This document shows positions 1-6,890 of a stretch of 64,000 bases of DNA, in pieces. The notes under the pieces were generated by a model. It worked only from the letters and a program-made list of their open reading frames with translations, had not been told where the DNA came from and did not search any database. The DNA is from Clostridiales bacterium. Lineage in GTDB: Bacteria; Bacillota; Clostridia; Christensenellales; Borkfalkiaceae. The number at the start of each line of letters is the position of its first letter. Position 1 is the stretch's first letter. The translations under genes were made by a program, and so were the position numbers. The DNA lies in NCBI GenBank assembly GCA_003523255.1, contig DPGH01000013.1:23733-87732 (forward strand). The letters run 5' to 3'.

Positions 1-1
1 C

Positions 2-682
2 CCCCCCCCGAATTTTTGTGCTTCTGCGAGCGTTTTAACGCCTAAAACCGCCGCACGCGTTCCGTCTGTTTTACCGCAATACAATACCGACGTTAAAATA
101 AATTTGCGCGAAAATTGTTTGACGGAACATAATATCGCCGTCGGCGATCGTGGAGTTGTTCGATTTGAAAAATCAAGCATTTTTACATCAAGCAACGGCT
201 CGGCGCATATTGACGGCGCGTGTTATGTAAATGACATTAAAGTCGGTTATTTCCCTTACGAAAAATCTTTACGTTTATCAAGCGGAACGGACGACCGTTC
301 TTTTACGGTTTCAAACATTGACGCCGATAACAACGTTGTGTATATCAATATCGACCTTCCGTTTGTTATAGATAGCAAACTTCCATATACGACTAAATTA
401 AACGGCGTTACGTTCAACAATCGGCAAAACGCAATCGCAGAGTCGGTTGTCGGCGATAGGTTGCTTATAAAACACACCCCGACGGACGACTTCCCGCACA
501 CAATCGAGGTTTATAATTCCGTTACAAACAAATCAATCGGTGTGTTACCAAACGAAAACGCCGAAAAGATACTAAAAAAATATAAGGACGGTTGCCGATT
601 TGACGGCGTAATCACGGCAATTTTCGGCGGAAACGACGGGCGCAATTACGGCGTCGAAGTAATGCTACTTGCTAAAATATAA
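2..682 (+). CDS. HIRAN-like hypothetical protein, 5' partial
   Basis: The reading frame is open from base 2 to the stop at 680-682 with no in-frame stop and no ATG, so the gene most likely starts left of the window; the first possible start inside is a TTG at 104 without a convincing ribosome binding site. At least 226 residues are visible. The C-terminal part (roughly the last 75 residues) has the look of a HIRAN fold: a strand ending in HTIEVYN, then a lysine/isoleucine-glycine strand (KSIGVLP), a helix (ENAEKILKKY) and a final strand pair. HIRAN domains are DNA-end-binding modules often attached to helicases or nucleases; whether such a partner lies upstream cannot be seen. It is the only gene of the left 30 kb on the plus strand and converges on the phage late operon, so it may belong to another module or to the flanking chromosome. 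Domain call is by eye and tentative. Confidence 0.55.
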   Translation, partial: PPPNFCASASVLTPKTAARVPSVLPQYNTDVKINLRENCLTEHNIAVGDRGVVRFEKSSIFTSSNGSAHIDGACYVNDIKVGYFPYEKSLRLSSGTDDRSFTVSNIDADNNVVYINIDLPFVIDSKLPYTTKLNGVTFNNRQNAIAESVVGDRLLIKHTPTDDFPHTIEVYNSVTNKSIGVLPNENAEKILKKYKDGCRFDGVITAIFGGNDGRNYGVEVMLLAKI

Positions 683-684
683 GA

Positions 685-711
685 AAAAGGACACCGCCGA
701 GGTGTCCTTTT
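685..711. terminator. Bidirectional intrinsic terminator
   Basis: An 11-bp perfect stem (685-695 with 701-711) and a 5-base loop has a run of A on its left and T on its right, so it can end transcription in both directions. It sits exactly between the convergent ends of the plus-strand gene (stop 682) and the minus-strand phage late operon (stop 715). Confidence 0.9.
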
Positions 712-714
712 GTT

Positions 715-1080
715 TTATTCGTCGGGCTTGCCCGGCGTTTTCTTTATAAGTCGCTTAATAAGATCAAGCAATTTTTCAAAAACCTTGTCTATTGTCGTAA
801 CCTTAAAAAAGTTATAGGCGGTCTGATTGATTGCATAAATTGCCGCCGCGATCGCTAAAAAGTATGTAATCTCAAATTTCCCTACGATAAGTAAATATAT
901 TATTGTGGCAATCACGGACAACCCGATCGAGATTATCAAATAAACGTAATGCCGTGATTTTTCGGGCAACTTCTTAAAGAGATTACAATATTTCATTATG
1001 CCGAGTATTATAACCCCTACAACCGCGATAAGCGTTAAAATCAAACCGTATTTCGCGAAAAACGCAATTATTTCGTCCAT
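715..1080 (-). CDS. Putative phage holin, three membrane segments
   Basis: This 121-residue protein has a short N-terminus followed by three hydrophobic segments (about residues 8-28, 45-66 and 70-88) and a basic, lysine/arginine-rich tail (KLLDLIKRLIKK) ending in PGKPDE. Size, membrane topology, charged C-terminus and position as the last gene of the tail/late operon are those of a phage holin, which forms membrane lesions to release endolysin. No endolysin gene is visible next to it; the operon ends here at a terminator, so lysin may lie left of the window. Identification rests on topology and place, not on a family signature. Confidence 0.6.
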   Translation of the reverse strand: MDEIIAFFAKYGLILTLIAVVGVIILGIMKYCNLFKKLPEKSRHYVYLIISIGLSVIATIIYLLIVGKFEITYFLAIAAAIYAINQTAYNFFKVTTIDKVFEKLLDLIKRLIKKTPGKPDE

Positions 1081-1083
1081 ACC

Positions 1084-1524
1084 TTATAAATCCTCCTTTG
1101 CTTTTGCTTTACATTCTTTACGAAAGTTCTGCAACGTCGTAAATTCGTCGACGTATTCCGTATTGTTAGGATCGGCAAGATAATTATTGATTATCGCCTC
1201 AACCGCATTTTGCGAATATTTTTCGCGCACGAAAGAGGCAACCAAACGATTATACCGCTCCTCTTTCGTTTCGCCGTGTTCCGCAAAATACCAATACGCC
1301 GCAAAATCCGCGCGGACATCTTCCGCCGTTATTTTGCCGTCGTAATAAAACGACACCTCGTCCGCCGTATACGCAATGTATTTGTTGCCGTCGTCCGTTT
1401 CCCGTTCTTCCTGCGCGATATTGTCGTGCAGGATAACGCGCGATTTGTTGCCGACAAGTTCGATTTCAACATCTTTAATCGGCGAGTTTTGTTCCGTCTT
1501 TGTGCTTTGAGTTGATACAATCAT
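1084..1524 (-). CDS. Phage tail-operon hypothetical protein
   Basis: This acidic 146-residue protein lies between the DGR reverse transcriptase and the holin. Its ATG overlaps the reverse transcriptase stop (ATGA), with a GGAGG site 8 bases upstream, so the two are translationally coupled. The C-terminal third reads as a helical segment (EERYNRLVASFVREKYS, then DEFTTLQNFRKECKAKAKEDL). Proteins of this kind (N-terminal strands, helical C-terminus) are common in Firmicutes phages between the tail fibre and the holin; their function is unknown to me. It does not look like the DGR accessory protein Avd, which is a basic four-helix bundle, but its coupling to the reverse transcriptase is worth remembering. 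Confidence 0.65.
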   Translation of the reverse strand: MIVSTQSTKTEQNSPIKDVEIELVGNKSRVILHDNIAQEERETDDGNKYIAYTADEVSFYYDGKITAEDVRADFAAYWYFAEHGETKEERYNRLVASFVREKYSQNAVEAIINNYLADPNNTEYVDEFTTLQNFRKECKAKAKEDL

Positions 1525-2780
1525 TTTGTGAGCCTCCGCTTATTTATTTTTCTTTGATAGTTCGATACAACCGATTTCGCGATACTATGCAACATATCGA
1601 CGTTGTATTTTTTCCGCACGCCCCTACTATCGGAATTTTTCACGTAGCCGAAGTAAGCGACAATTTTATACGCCCGTTGTATAGACATTGAGCCGCTTTG
1701 TTCAACTTCTTTGTTTGCCCGCAAGTATGCCCGACGCAACCGAATAAATATCGCGCCGCGGATCGTTACGTGGCTTGCGTGCATACGATAGCCGCCAATA
1801 TCCAAGAAAGGACACGCACGTCTTGACGGCTTTACTTCCCTTCGTTTTTCCTTTTCCTCTTTAATCGAAAGAAAATCCGTTGTTTTTCCGTATTTCAACG
1901 ATAACGACATCGCGTTCGATAAATACCGATTTACGATTTGTATATCTTTTGCAATATCCGCCGCGCGGCTACCCATAAAACCGAAGTCGTCCATAAATGA
2001 CGCGACCTCTTTTATAAGTGGCGTTTTCTTGCCGCGTTTGAGTTTATTTTGATTGCGCGCGTGCCGCAATACATAAGACATCAAAAAATTAAACAACCAC
2101 GCGTCGAGGTATCCGCCTATTATCAAGCAACCTTCGGGCGACATTTTCGCAAGTTCTTCTAATAAAAGAATTATCCAACGCGCCGACGGGATTTCTTTTC
2201 TTATAATTGCAATGATTTTTGCGTATTTTGTTGTTTCATACGCGTGTTTTACGTCGGTTTTGCGGGCGTGGCGTATATTATATTTTTTCTTGCGCAATTT
2301 TTTCGTTACAAACTTTTTCAACCCTGTTTGCCCGCGTTTTGGAATTGACGCAAATTGCGACGGTAAAATTTTTGCATTGAGTAACGGTTTCAATCCTAAA
2401 TATGCAACGTGGTTAAAAATTTGGTGGAATATACAACAATACGCGATTTTTCGTACTTTTCCGTTCATTCCGTCTTTTCTGTTATGAAAAACGACGGGAT
2501 CAAGTTCGAGGGCGTTCGCGTTCCCGTTTAACAACCGTTTTAAGCGATTTTCTACTTCGTAGCCGATATTTATTATTGCCTGTTGTTTTAAGTAATTTTT
2601 GTTTTCGCCTATTTCCCGCGAGATGTCTTGACGACGTATGCCCGCATATTCTTCCACGGTGGACGACACGTCGTTGCGCTCCCATTTTTTAGCGAAACAA
2701 TCTTTTACCGCTTGAAAAATCAAATCTTCTGTCAATTCATTATATCTTTGTTTCATATCGCTTACTGAATTTATAGTCAA
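1521..2780 (-). CDS. Reverse transcriptase of a diversity-generating retroelement
   Basis: Up to 419 residues. The reverse-transcriptase core is readable: the fingers motif QFASIPKRGQTGLKKFV (about 142-158), motif A TDVKHAYET (175-183, catalytic Asp 176), motif B IIGGYLDAWLFNF (220-232) and the catalytic FMDDF (262-266), equivalent to YxDD. The basic C-terminus (KINKRRL) suits RNA binding. It would copy the template repeat RNA lying directly upstream, misincorporating at adenines, and deliver the cDNA to the variable repeat of the preceding receptor-binding gene. In motif B the Ser-Gln that typically follows [IVL]GxxxS in DGR enzymes appears as Asp-Ala. The start is unclear: TTG at 2780 or ATG at 2756 (MKQRYN), neither with a strong ribosome binding site. 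No avd gene is visible beside it. Family assignment is firm because template and variable repeats are present. Confidence 0.93.
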   Translation of the reverse strand: MTINSVSDMKQRYNELTEDLIFQAVKDCFAKKWERNDVSSTVEEYAGIRRQDISREIGENKNYLKQQAIINIGYEVENRLKRLLNGNANALELDPVVFHNRKDGMNGKVRKIAYCCIFHQIFNHVAYLGLKPLLNAKILPSQFASIPKRGQTGLKKFVTKKLRKKKYNIRHARKTDVKHAYETTKYAKIIAIIRKEIPSARWIILLLEELAKMSPEGCLIIGGYLDAWLFNFLMSYVLRHARNQNKLKRGKKTPLIKEVASFMDDFGFMGSRAADIAKDIQIVNRYLSNAMSLSLKYGKTTDFLSIKEEKEKRREVKPSRRACPFLDIGGYRMHASHVTIRGAIFIRLRRAYLRANKEVEQSGSMSIQRAYKIVAYFGYVKNSDSRGVRKKYNVDMLHSIAKSVVSNYQRKINKRRLTK

Positions 2781-2956
2781 AGGGTTTTCGGGTAACCGAT
2801 TATTTTACGTCAGACATCGGAATATTACTACTAACCCCACTCGCACCCCGCGGGCGCGCGTATCCGTTTGACGGGATTTGCGGTTTTACTTGATTTTTGC
2901 TATTGCAAGGGCGTTACGGCGTTATGATCTTTCCCGATCAAATAAAATTCAGTAAT

Positions 2957-3094
2957 CCAAGGCACGCCGTTCCAATTCGAGTTGAAAGGCGAATTGTTCA
3001 AATTCTCGTAAGCAAGACCGCCATTCGTGCCATTGTTCAAATTACCAAAACGCCAAGGACAACGCACGCCCGACGAGTTCGTGCCATACACGGC
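2957..3094 (-). repeat. DGR template repeat (TR)
   Basis: This 138-base block is the copy source of the retroelement. It aligns without gaps to 3210-3347 (constant offset 253) at the 3' end of the receptor-binding gene. The two differ at 15 positions: 2971, 2983, 2995, 2998, 3003, 3004, 3009, 3025, 3028, 3036, 3037, 3042, 3078, 3079 and 3082. At all 15 the plus strand of the TR has T, that is, A in coding sense; the block holds 27 such A positions and 111 others, and none of the others changed. Read in the target frame it is rich in Asn codons (AAC/AAT), the classic design for maximal diversity. It lies between the target gene and the reverse transcriptase on the same strand. The TR-containing RNA should extend from the target-gene end (3158) toward the reverse transcriptase start (2780). 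An open frame through this block (2900-3106) is not a gene. Confidence 0.97.
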
Positions 3095-3158
3095 AACGCG
3101 CCACACCGTAACACCCTATATTTTTTAATTGTTGTATAATTGCATGGGTCTTGCCCCT

Positions 3159-6140
3159 TTATGCGGGTTGCCCCGCATATTCACCCCGCTTTTTTTCCGC
3201 CCCTGCAAGCCAAGGCACGCCGTACCAATTCGAGTAGAAAGGCGAATCGTCCAAAGACTCGCAAGCAAGACCGCCATACGCGCCATTGCCCAAAGTACCA
3301 AAACGCCAAGGACAACGCACGCCCGACGAGCGCGAGCCATACACGGCGGATTTGAGCCACCCCGACGACGATCCGCCGACGGTATCCACAAATAAAACGG
3401 GTTTGTCCGTAATTTTGAATTTTTTAACCCAATTCCACCCAGCCGCCAATCCTTCATACGATAATCCCGTATCGTTGTAATCCGCCGTTATGGACGACGC
3501 GTATTTCGTTGCGTTTTTACATTCTTTAATTGCGTAGTCAAAACCGCTCGTTGCGTTTGCGGTAACATTATACAAGACATCAAGCCCGATAAAATAAGCA
3601 CCAATCAAAACTTCCATACCCGCACAACGTAACGGATATTTACCGTTTGTAAGCGACACAATCGAGCCGTCGTTATGTTCCGACACCTTTTCCGTCGTTC
3701 CCGTATCCCACGGGGCGGATTGCACCCACGTCGTCGCGGTGGTTGTAATGGTTGCCGACAATTCAAGATTTAACGCCGTGTATGCCGCGCCGTCAATCGT
3801 TATGCTTTCAATGCTTAATATTTTCGCAAACCCATTTGAGATATTGCGGGCGTTTGCCGCGCCGCGGTCGGGTGCTTTCGTTGCGTCCGCGTTGTCGCCG
3901 ACGTATACATTACTTCCGATAACGAAGTTTGCGCCTTGTGCGGTGGTTACAATAACACGTTTAACATCGCTTTCCGTAACCGCCACAACATAGGACGGCG
4001 AATAACTCAAACACCCTTCGCAAATTCCCGAATTTTCGAGGTTGAAGTGTCGGTGTTGCCATTCATACAAAATCCATTTTGCATTTGCGTCCGCGCCGCA
4101 CCCCTCGTTTGCGTTCCATTTTTGCGCCGCCGTTTGCCCCGCTGACGCCGAATTGAAGTTTGCCGGGTGTTTATTCGCGCCACTTGTCAATTTGCCGCCC
4201 GTTGCAAGCGAGCCACCGAAAGACGCGTGCCACGTGAGCGGACGCGGGTTGCCGTCAAAATCGACGTTATCGTTAAACGGTGCATATCCTTCGGCGGGTG
4301 TTGCGCGCCAACTTTTCGTTAAATATGTGCCGTCGTCCGTTTCCTTAAAGTACGGCGAAAGTTGGAACGTGTACACGGGAGCAGTTTCGCCCGTAATATC
4401 AAACGCGGCGTCGATACCCTCAATCGCAGTTACGTTCATTTTGCCGTTTTCAAGCGATAACGCGTTCGCGCGGATATACCACGTTAAGCGGTTTTCGGTT
4501 GCCCAATCCTCGCCGTCCGTTCTTCCCGTACCTTCCGCGTCAATCCACTTGTTAGCGTTTGCAACAACGCCCGCGTCGGTCGATAGATTTTGCGCTTTTT
4601 TATCTACGAGCCAATCAAGCGGCGTGCCGCGACTTTCCGACGACACGGAGGGGCTTACAAACCTTACCGTATGTATCTGATTGTTGTTAAGCGCGCACAT
4701 CTTGAAAAATCGTTCAAGAAGTGTAAAGCGGTCGCCTTCGTCTTTCGATACCGCATTATACCACGTTTTGAAAATACTTGTCGTATTCGTATCGTTTAAC
4801 AATGCCGCATAAAAGTTGTCCGCGCTTTGAAGTGCGTTTTTCAAATCAACTTGACGGACGCAATCATTATCCTCGCGCGGCGCGCCTGTTTTTTGGTTGC
4901 CGTACTCGTCGAATTGCGACACTTTATTCGCCGACGGTTCAACCGATAATTGCGATTTATCGACTTTTTTTTCAAGTTCTTCCTGCCGTGCGTTTTCGTT
5001 CGCTATGCGCTGATTTTCATTCTTTATGCGCTGATCTTCGTTTGCTTTGCGAGTATTTTCGGCAGATATACGCGCCGTTTCATTTGTTTTTCTCGTATCT
5101 TCCGCCGCACCGCGCGCCGTTTCGTTCGTTTTACGCGTAGACTCGTTATTTTGCCGCGTGGTTTCGTTCGATTGTCGTTCCGTTTCGCTTGTCTTTCGGG
5201 TTGTTTCATTGCTTTGCCGCGTGGTTTCGTTCGATACGCGGTTTTTTTCTGCGTCGGCGCGATTAGTTTCAGCCGCCGCCCGCGCATTTTCCGCCGCTTG
5301 CCTTGATGTTTCGTTTTTAGATCTGACATCTTCCGCGCCCACGCGGGAATTTTCCGACACAACGCGTTTATCTTCCGCCGATTTTCGGGCGGTTTCGTTG
5401 CTTTGACGCGTGGTTTCGTTTACGTTTCGCGTATCTTCGGACTTTACGCGCAACATTTCGTTTTCTTTTCGCACGGTTTCGTTGTTTTTGCGACTTGTTT
5501 CGTTTTCCTCTCGGACGATTTCGGCGGATTGCCTTTCACGTTCCGCCGCCTGCCGCGCGGTTTCGTTGGATACAACCGACTCCGCAATGCTTTCCGCGTG
5601 GCTTGCCTTTTTATCCGCCTCATTAGCCGTTGCAACCGCCGCGCTCGCGCTTTCTTCCGCCTTGTTTGCGGTGTCTACCGCCGCGTTTGTTTTGTCCGTC
5701 AATTCCCTTACAATATTCGGGTATGCCGTTCTGATAGACTCGTCAACGTTAATCGCGTCGTCAAACGTAATATTGATAATTTGCGTTTGAAACACGGGCG
5801 CATTGTCTTTGCTTTCCGTTTTTGTAAAATAAAGTTGCAAATCAACATTACCTTCGCGCGTAACGTAATCGGGCAACGGATACGTGATTTTATATTGCCC
5901 GCCGCCGTCGTCGTTGCTCTCGTTGTAGCCCGTTTTTTCAACCGTAAAACCCTTGTCGGTATCTTCCGCAAGCGTTTTTTCTTCCGAAACGATTTTGACT
6001 TTCGGCGTAAAACCGAAAAGATCAATCGCGCCCTGCCTGCGGTCGATTATAAAAACAAGCGAGTCGACAAGATTGTTTTCTCTTACGCCGATACGCAAAT
6101 TTTTACTGCTCGGCACTTTGCCGCTATAATTGATAATCAT
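3159..6140 (-). CDS. DGR target: phage receptor-binding baseplate/tail fibre protein
   Basis: This 993-residue protein is the adhesin diversified by the retroelement. Residues 1-140 resemble the N-terminal domain of upper baseplate proteins (BppU type), which docks on the tail tip. Residues about 192-390 form an unbroken run of seven-residue units of the form N/A-E-x-x-R-x-x (for example NETTRQS, AEDTRKT), a long trimeric-coiled-coil-like stalk. The rest is a carbohydrate- or protein-binding head that ends in a Trp/Gly-rich segment (WRFG, FYSNWYGVPW) carrying the variable repeat, probably a C-type-lectin-like fold as in other DGR targets. Twelve residues differ between template and current variable repeat, mostly Asn in the template. 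The gene starts at ATG 6140, overlapping the preceding gene by 4 bases. Specific receptor unknown. Confidence 0.9.
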   Translation of the reverse strand: MIINYSGKVPSSKNLRIGVRENNLVDSLVFIIDRRQGAIDLFGFTPKVKIVSEEKTLAEDTDKGFTVEKTGYNESNDDGGGQYKITYPLPDYVTREGNVDLQLYFTKTESKDNAPVFQTQIINITFDDAINVDESIRTAYPNIVRELTDKTNAAVDTANKAEESASAAVATANEADKKASHAESIAESVVSNETARQAAERERQSAEIVREENETSRKNNETVRKENEMLRVKSEDTRNVNETTRQSNETARKSAEDKRVVSENSRVGAEDVRSKNETSRQAAENARAAAETNRADAEKNRVSNETTRQSNETTRKTSETERQSNETTRQNNESTRKTNETARGAAEDTRKTNETARISAENTRKANEDQRIKNENQRIANENARQEELEKKVDKSQLSVEPSANKVSQFDEYGNQKTGAPREDNDCVRQVDLKNALQSADNFYAALLNDTNTTSIFKTWYNAVSKDEGDRFTLLERFFKMCALNNNQIHTVRFVSPSVSSESRGTPLDWLVDKKAQNLSTDAGVVANANKWIDAEGTGRTDGEDWATENRLTWYIRANALSLENGKMNVTAIEGIDAAFDITGETAPVYTFQLSPYFKETDDGTYLTKSWRATPAEGYAPFNDNVDFDGNPRPLTWHASFGGSLATGGKLTSGANKHPANFNSASAGQTAAQKWNANEGCGADANAKWILYEWQHRHFNLENSGICEGCLSYSPSYVVAVTESDVKRVIVTTAQGANFVIGSNVYVGDNADATKAPDRGAANARNISNGFAKILSIESITIDGAAYTALNLELSATITTTATTWVQSAPWDTGTTEKVSEHNDGSIVSLTNGKYPLRCAGMEVLIGAYFIGLDVLYNVTANATSGFDYAIKECKNATKYASSITADYNDTGLSYEGLAAGWNWVKKFKITDKPVLFVDTVGGSSSGWLKSAVYGSRSSGVRCPWRFGTLGNGAYGGLACESLDDSPFYSNWYGVPWLAGAEKKRGEYAGQPA
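3160..3179 (-). promoter_or_regulatory. DGR target hairpin after the variable repeat
   Basis: An 8-bp perfect inverted repeat (3160-3167 with 3172-3179) closes a 4-base loop that reads GCAA on the coding strand, a GNRA-type loop. It begins about 30 bases after the end of the variable repeat and includes bases of the TAA stop codon (3159-3161). In the Bordetella phage BPP-1 DGR, a hairpin/cruciform of the same stem length with a 4-base loop just downstream of the initiation-of-mutagenic-homing site is needed for efficient retargeting; the match in size, loop and place supports the same role here. No equivalent lies next to the template repeat. Confidence 0.8.
3210..3347 (-). repeat. DGR variable repeat (VR)
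   Basis: This is the recipient copy of the template repeat, encoding the last variable part of the receptor-binding protein. Compared with the template, 15 bases and 12 amino acids differ: T to S, N to R, N to T, N to G, T to A, N to Y, Y to C, N to S, two N to D and two N to Y. The segment 3210-3223, at the 3' end in coding sense, is GC-rich and identical to the template copy (2957-2970); beyond it the two diverge, so it is the likely initiation-of-mutagenic-homing site. At the other end, identity stops at 3347. Confidence 0.97.
4971..5567 (-). repeat. Heptad-repeat coding segment of the fibre stalk
   Basis: About 28 tandem 21-base units encode seven-residue motifs with Glu at position 2 and Arg at position 5 (patterns NETxRxx and AExxRxx). 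The DNA copies are degenerate, so this is a protein-level repeat rather than a CRISPR or satellite. Regular heptads make a continuous coiled coil that would set the length of the fibre; such units can be gained or lost by recombination. Confidence 0.85.
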
Positions 6141-6502
6141 AAATGCCTCCCGTCAATTTTTGTTTGTATTTCGTCAATCCTATGATGTGCCGACTTTACC
6201 GACGACTCCAACGCCGCTATACGCGGCGGGATTTCCGATAAATGCGCGTCGGCTACCGTTTGCTCCGTGCGCGATACGCGCTCGTTCAGACTGTCTATTT
6301 TATCCGATATACTACGATTGCCGAGCATTATCGTTTCGTTTTGCGACTTAATGTTATCAAGTTTCGCGTTTACGATTGCCGTGTCCGCGCCGTCTTTTTT
6401 TGCGCGATCTTTACGCGTAGAAAAAAACGTTATTATCCCGCCAACGCCGACGGCGATTGCCGCTATCGTGCCGATAAGACCAATTACTTCCGTTGCGTTC
6501 AT
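6137..6502 (-). CDS. Membrane-anchored coiled-coil phage protein (XhlA-like)
   Basis: A 121-residue protein with one N-terminal membrane segment (about residues 5-27, VIGLIGTIAAIAVGVGGIITF), a basic stop-transfer (STRKDRAKK), and a long helical region with heptad character (KLDNIKSQNETIM..., SLNERVSRTEQTV). Single-TM coiled-coil proteins of this size occur in tail/lysis cassettes of Firmicutes phages, for example the XhlA haemolysin-like family, and may help in lysis or anchor tail parts. It overlaps both neighbours by 4 bases, so it is translated as part of the baseplate cassette. The family link is tentative. Confidence 0.6.
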   Translation of the reverse strand: MNATEVIGLIGTIAAIAVGVGGIITFFSTRKDRAKKDGADTAIVNAKLDNIKSQNETIMLGNRSISDKIDSLNERVSRTEQTVADAHLSEIPPRIAALESSVKSAHHRIDEIQTKIDGRHL

Positions 6503-6876
6503 ACATCGCCTCCGATTTGGTTTTCAAGATCGTTTATTTCATTGCGCCAAGATTGACGAGCGAGTTTTGTTTCGGCATAATCTTCGGCGGATATATACCC
6601 CTCGGCAAATTTCAAGGCTTTGTAATCGCTATCGGAAAGCAACCGTTTTAATTCGGCGATACGTGCAAGTTTCGCCTGTTTGTTTTCATTTTCTTTTTCC
6701 TCGTCGGTAGACGGATAGGGGTACAATTTACCGTTTTTCCAACACAACTCGCGGTTGCACAATTTTTTATACTCCGCGTCGGTTATTGCCTTATATCCGT
6801 TTAATTCCGCTTTTGATTTGTCGCCGACAAAAGTTGCAGTACAAAACATTTCGCCGTCTTTATATACGTAATACAT
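6499..6876 (-). CDS. Phage baseplate-region hypothetical protein
   Basis: A 125-residue protein with two parts: a small beta-rich N-terminus containing a tyrosine-rich start (MYYVYKDGEMF) and the segment CWKNGKLYPYPS, then a charged helical C-terminus (KQAKLARIAELKRLLSDSDYKALKFAEG, ending in a coiled segment NEINDLENQ). The C-terminal helices resemble the DUF4376-like tails found on phage fibre-associated proteins, where they link to a fibre. It lies between a baseplate protein and the XhlA-like protein and overlaps the latter by 4 bases. Function unknown. Confidence 0.6.
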   Translation of the reverse strand: MYYVYKDGEMFCTATFVGDKSKAELNGYKAITDAEYKKLCNRELCWKNGKLYPYPSTDEEKENENKQAKLARIAELKRLLSDSDYKALKFAEGYISAEDYAETKLARQSWRNEINDLENQIGGDV

Positions 6877-6890
6877 ATCACACCCTCCGT

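Noticed and set aside
1084..1524. Avd accessory protein of the DGR
   Set aside because: The product is acidic and of mixed structure, unlike the basic four-helix Avd; it matches common phage tail-operon proteins instead.
2900..3106. A 68-codon open frame after the receptor-binding gene, similar to its C-terminus
   Set aside because: It is the DGR template repeat read in the target frame, without a ribosome binding site; the adenine-specific differences show it is a template, not a gene.
4971..5567. Tandem 21-base repeats suggesting a CRISPR array or satellite
   Set aside because: Units are degenerate in DNA, contiguous and keep a heptad protein pattern; there are no spacers.
5403..6185. Long plus-strand open frames opposite the tail fibre, tape measure and capsid genes (also 4042-4680, 9937-10809, 15153-15743)
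   Set aside because: They lack ribosome binding sites and sensible protein composition, and mirror strongly supported minus-strand genes; they are shadows of codon bias.
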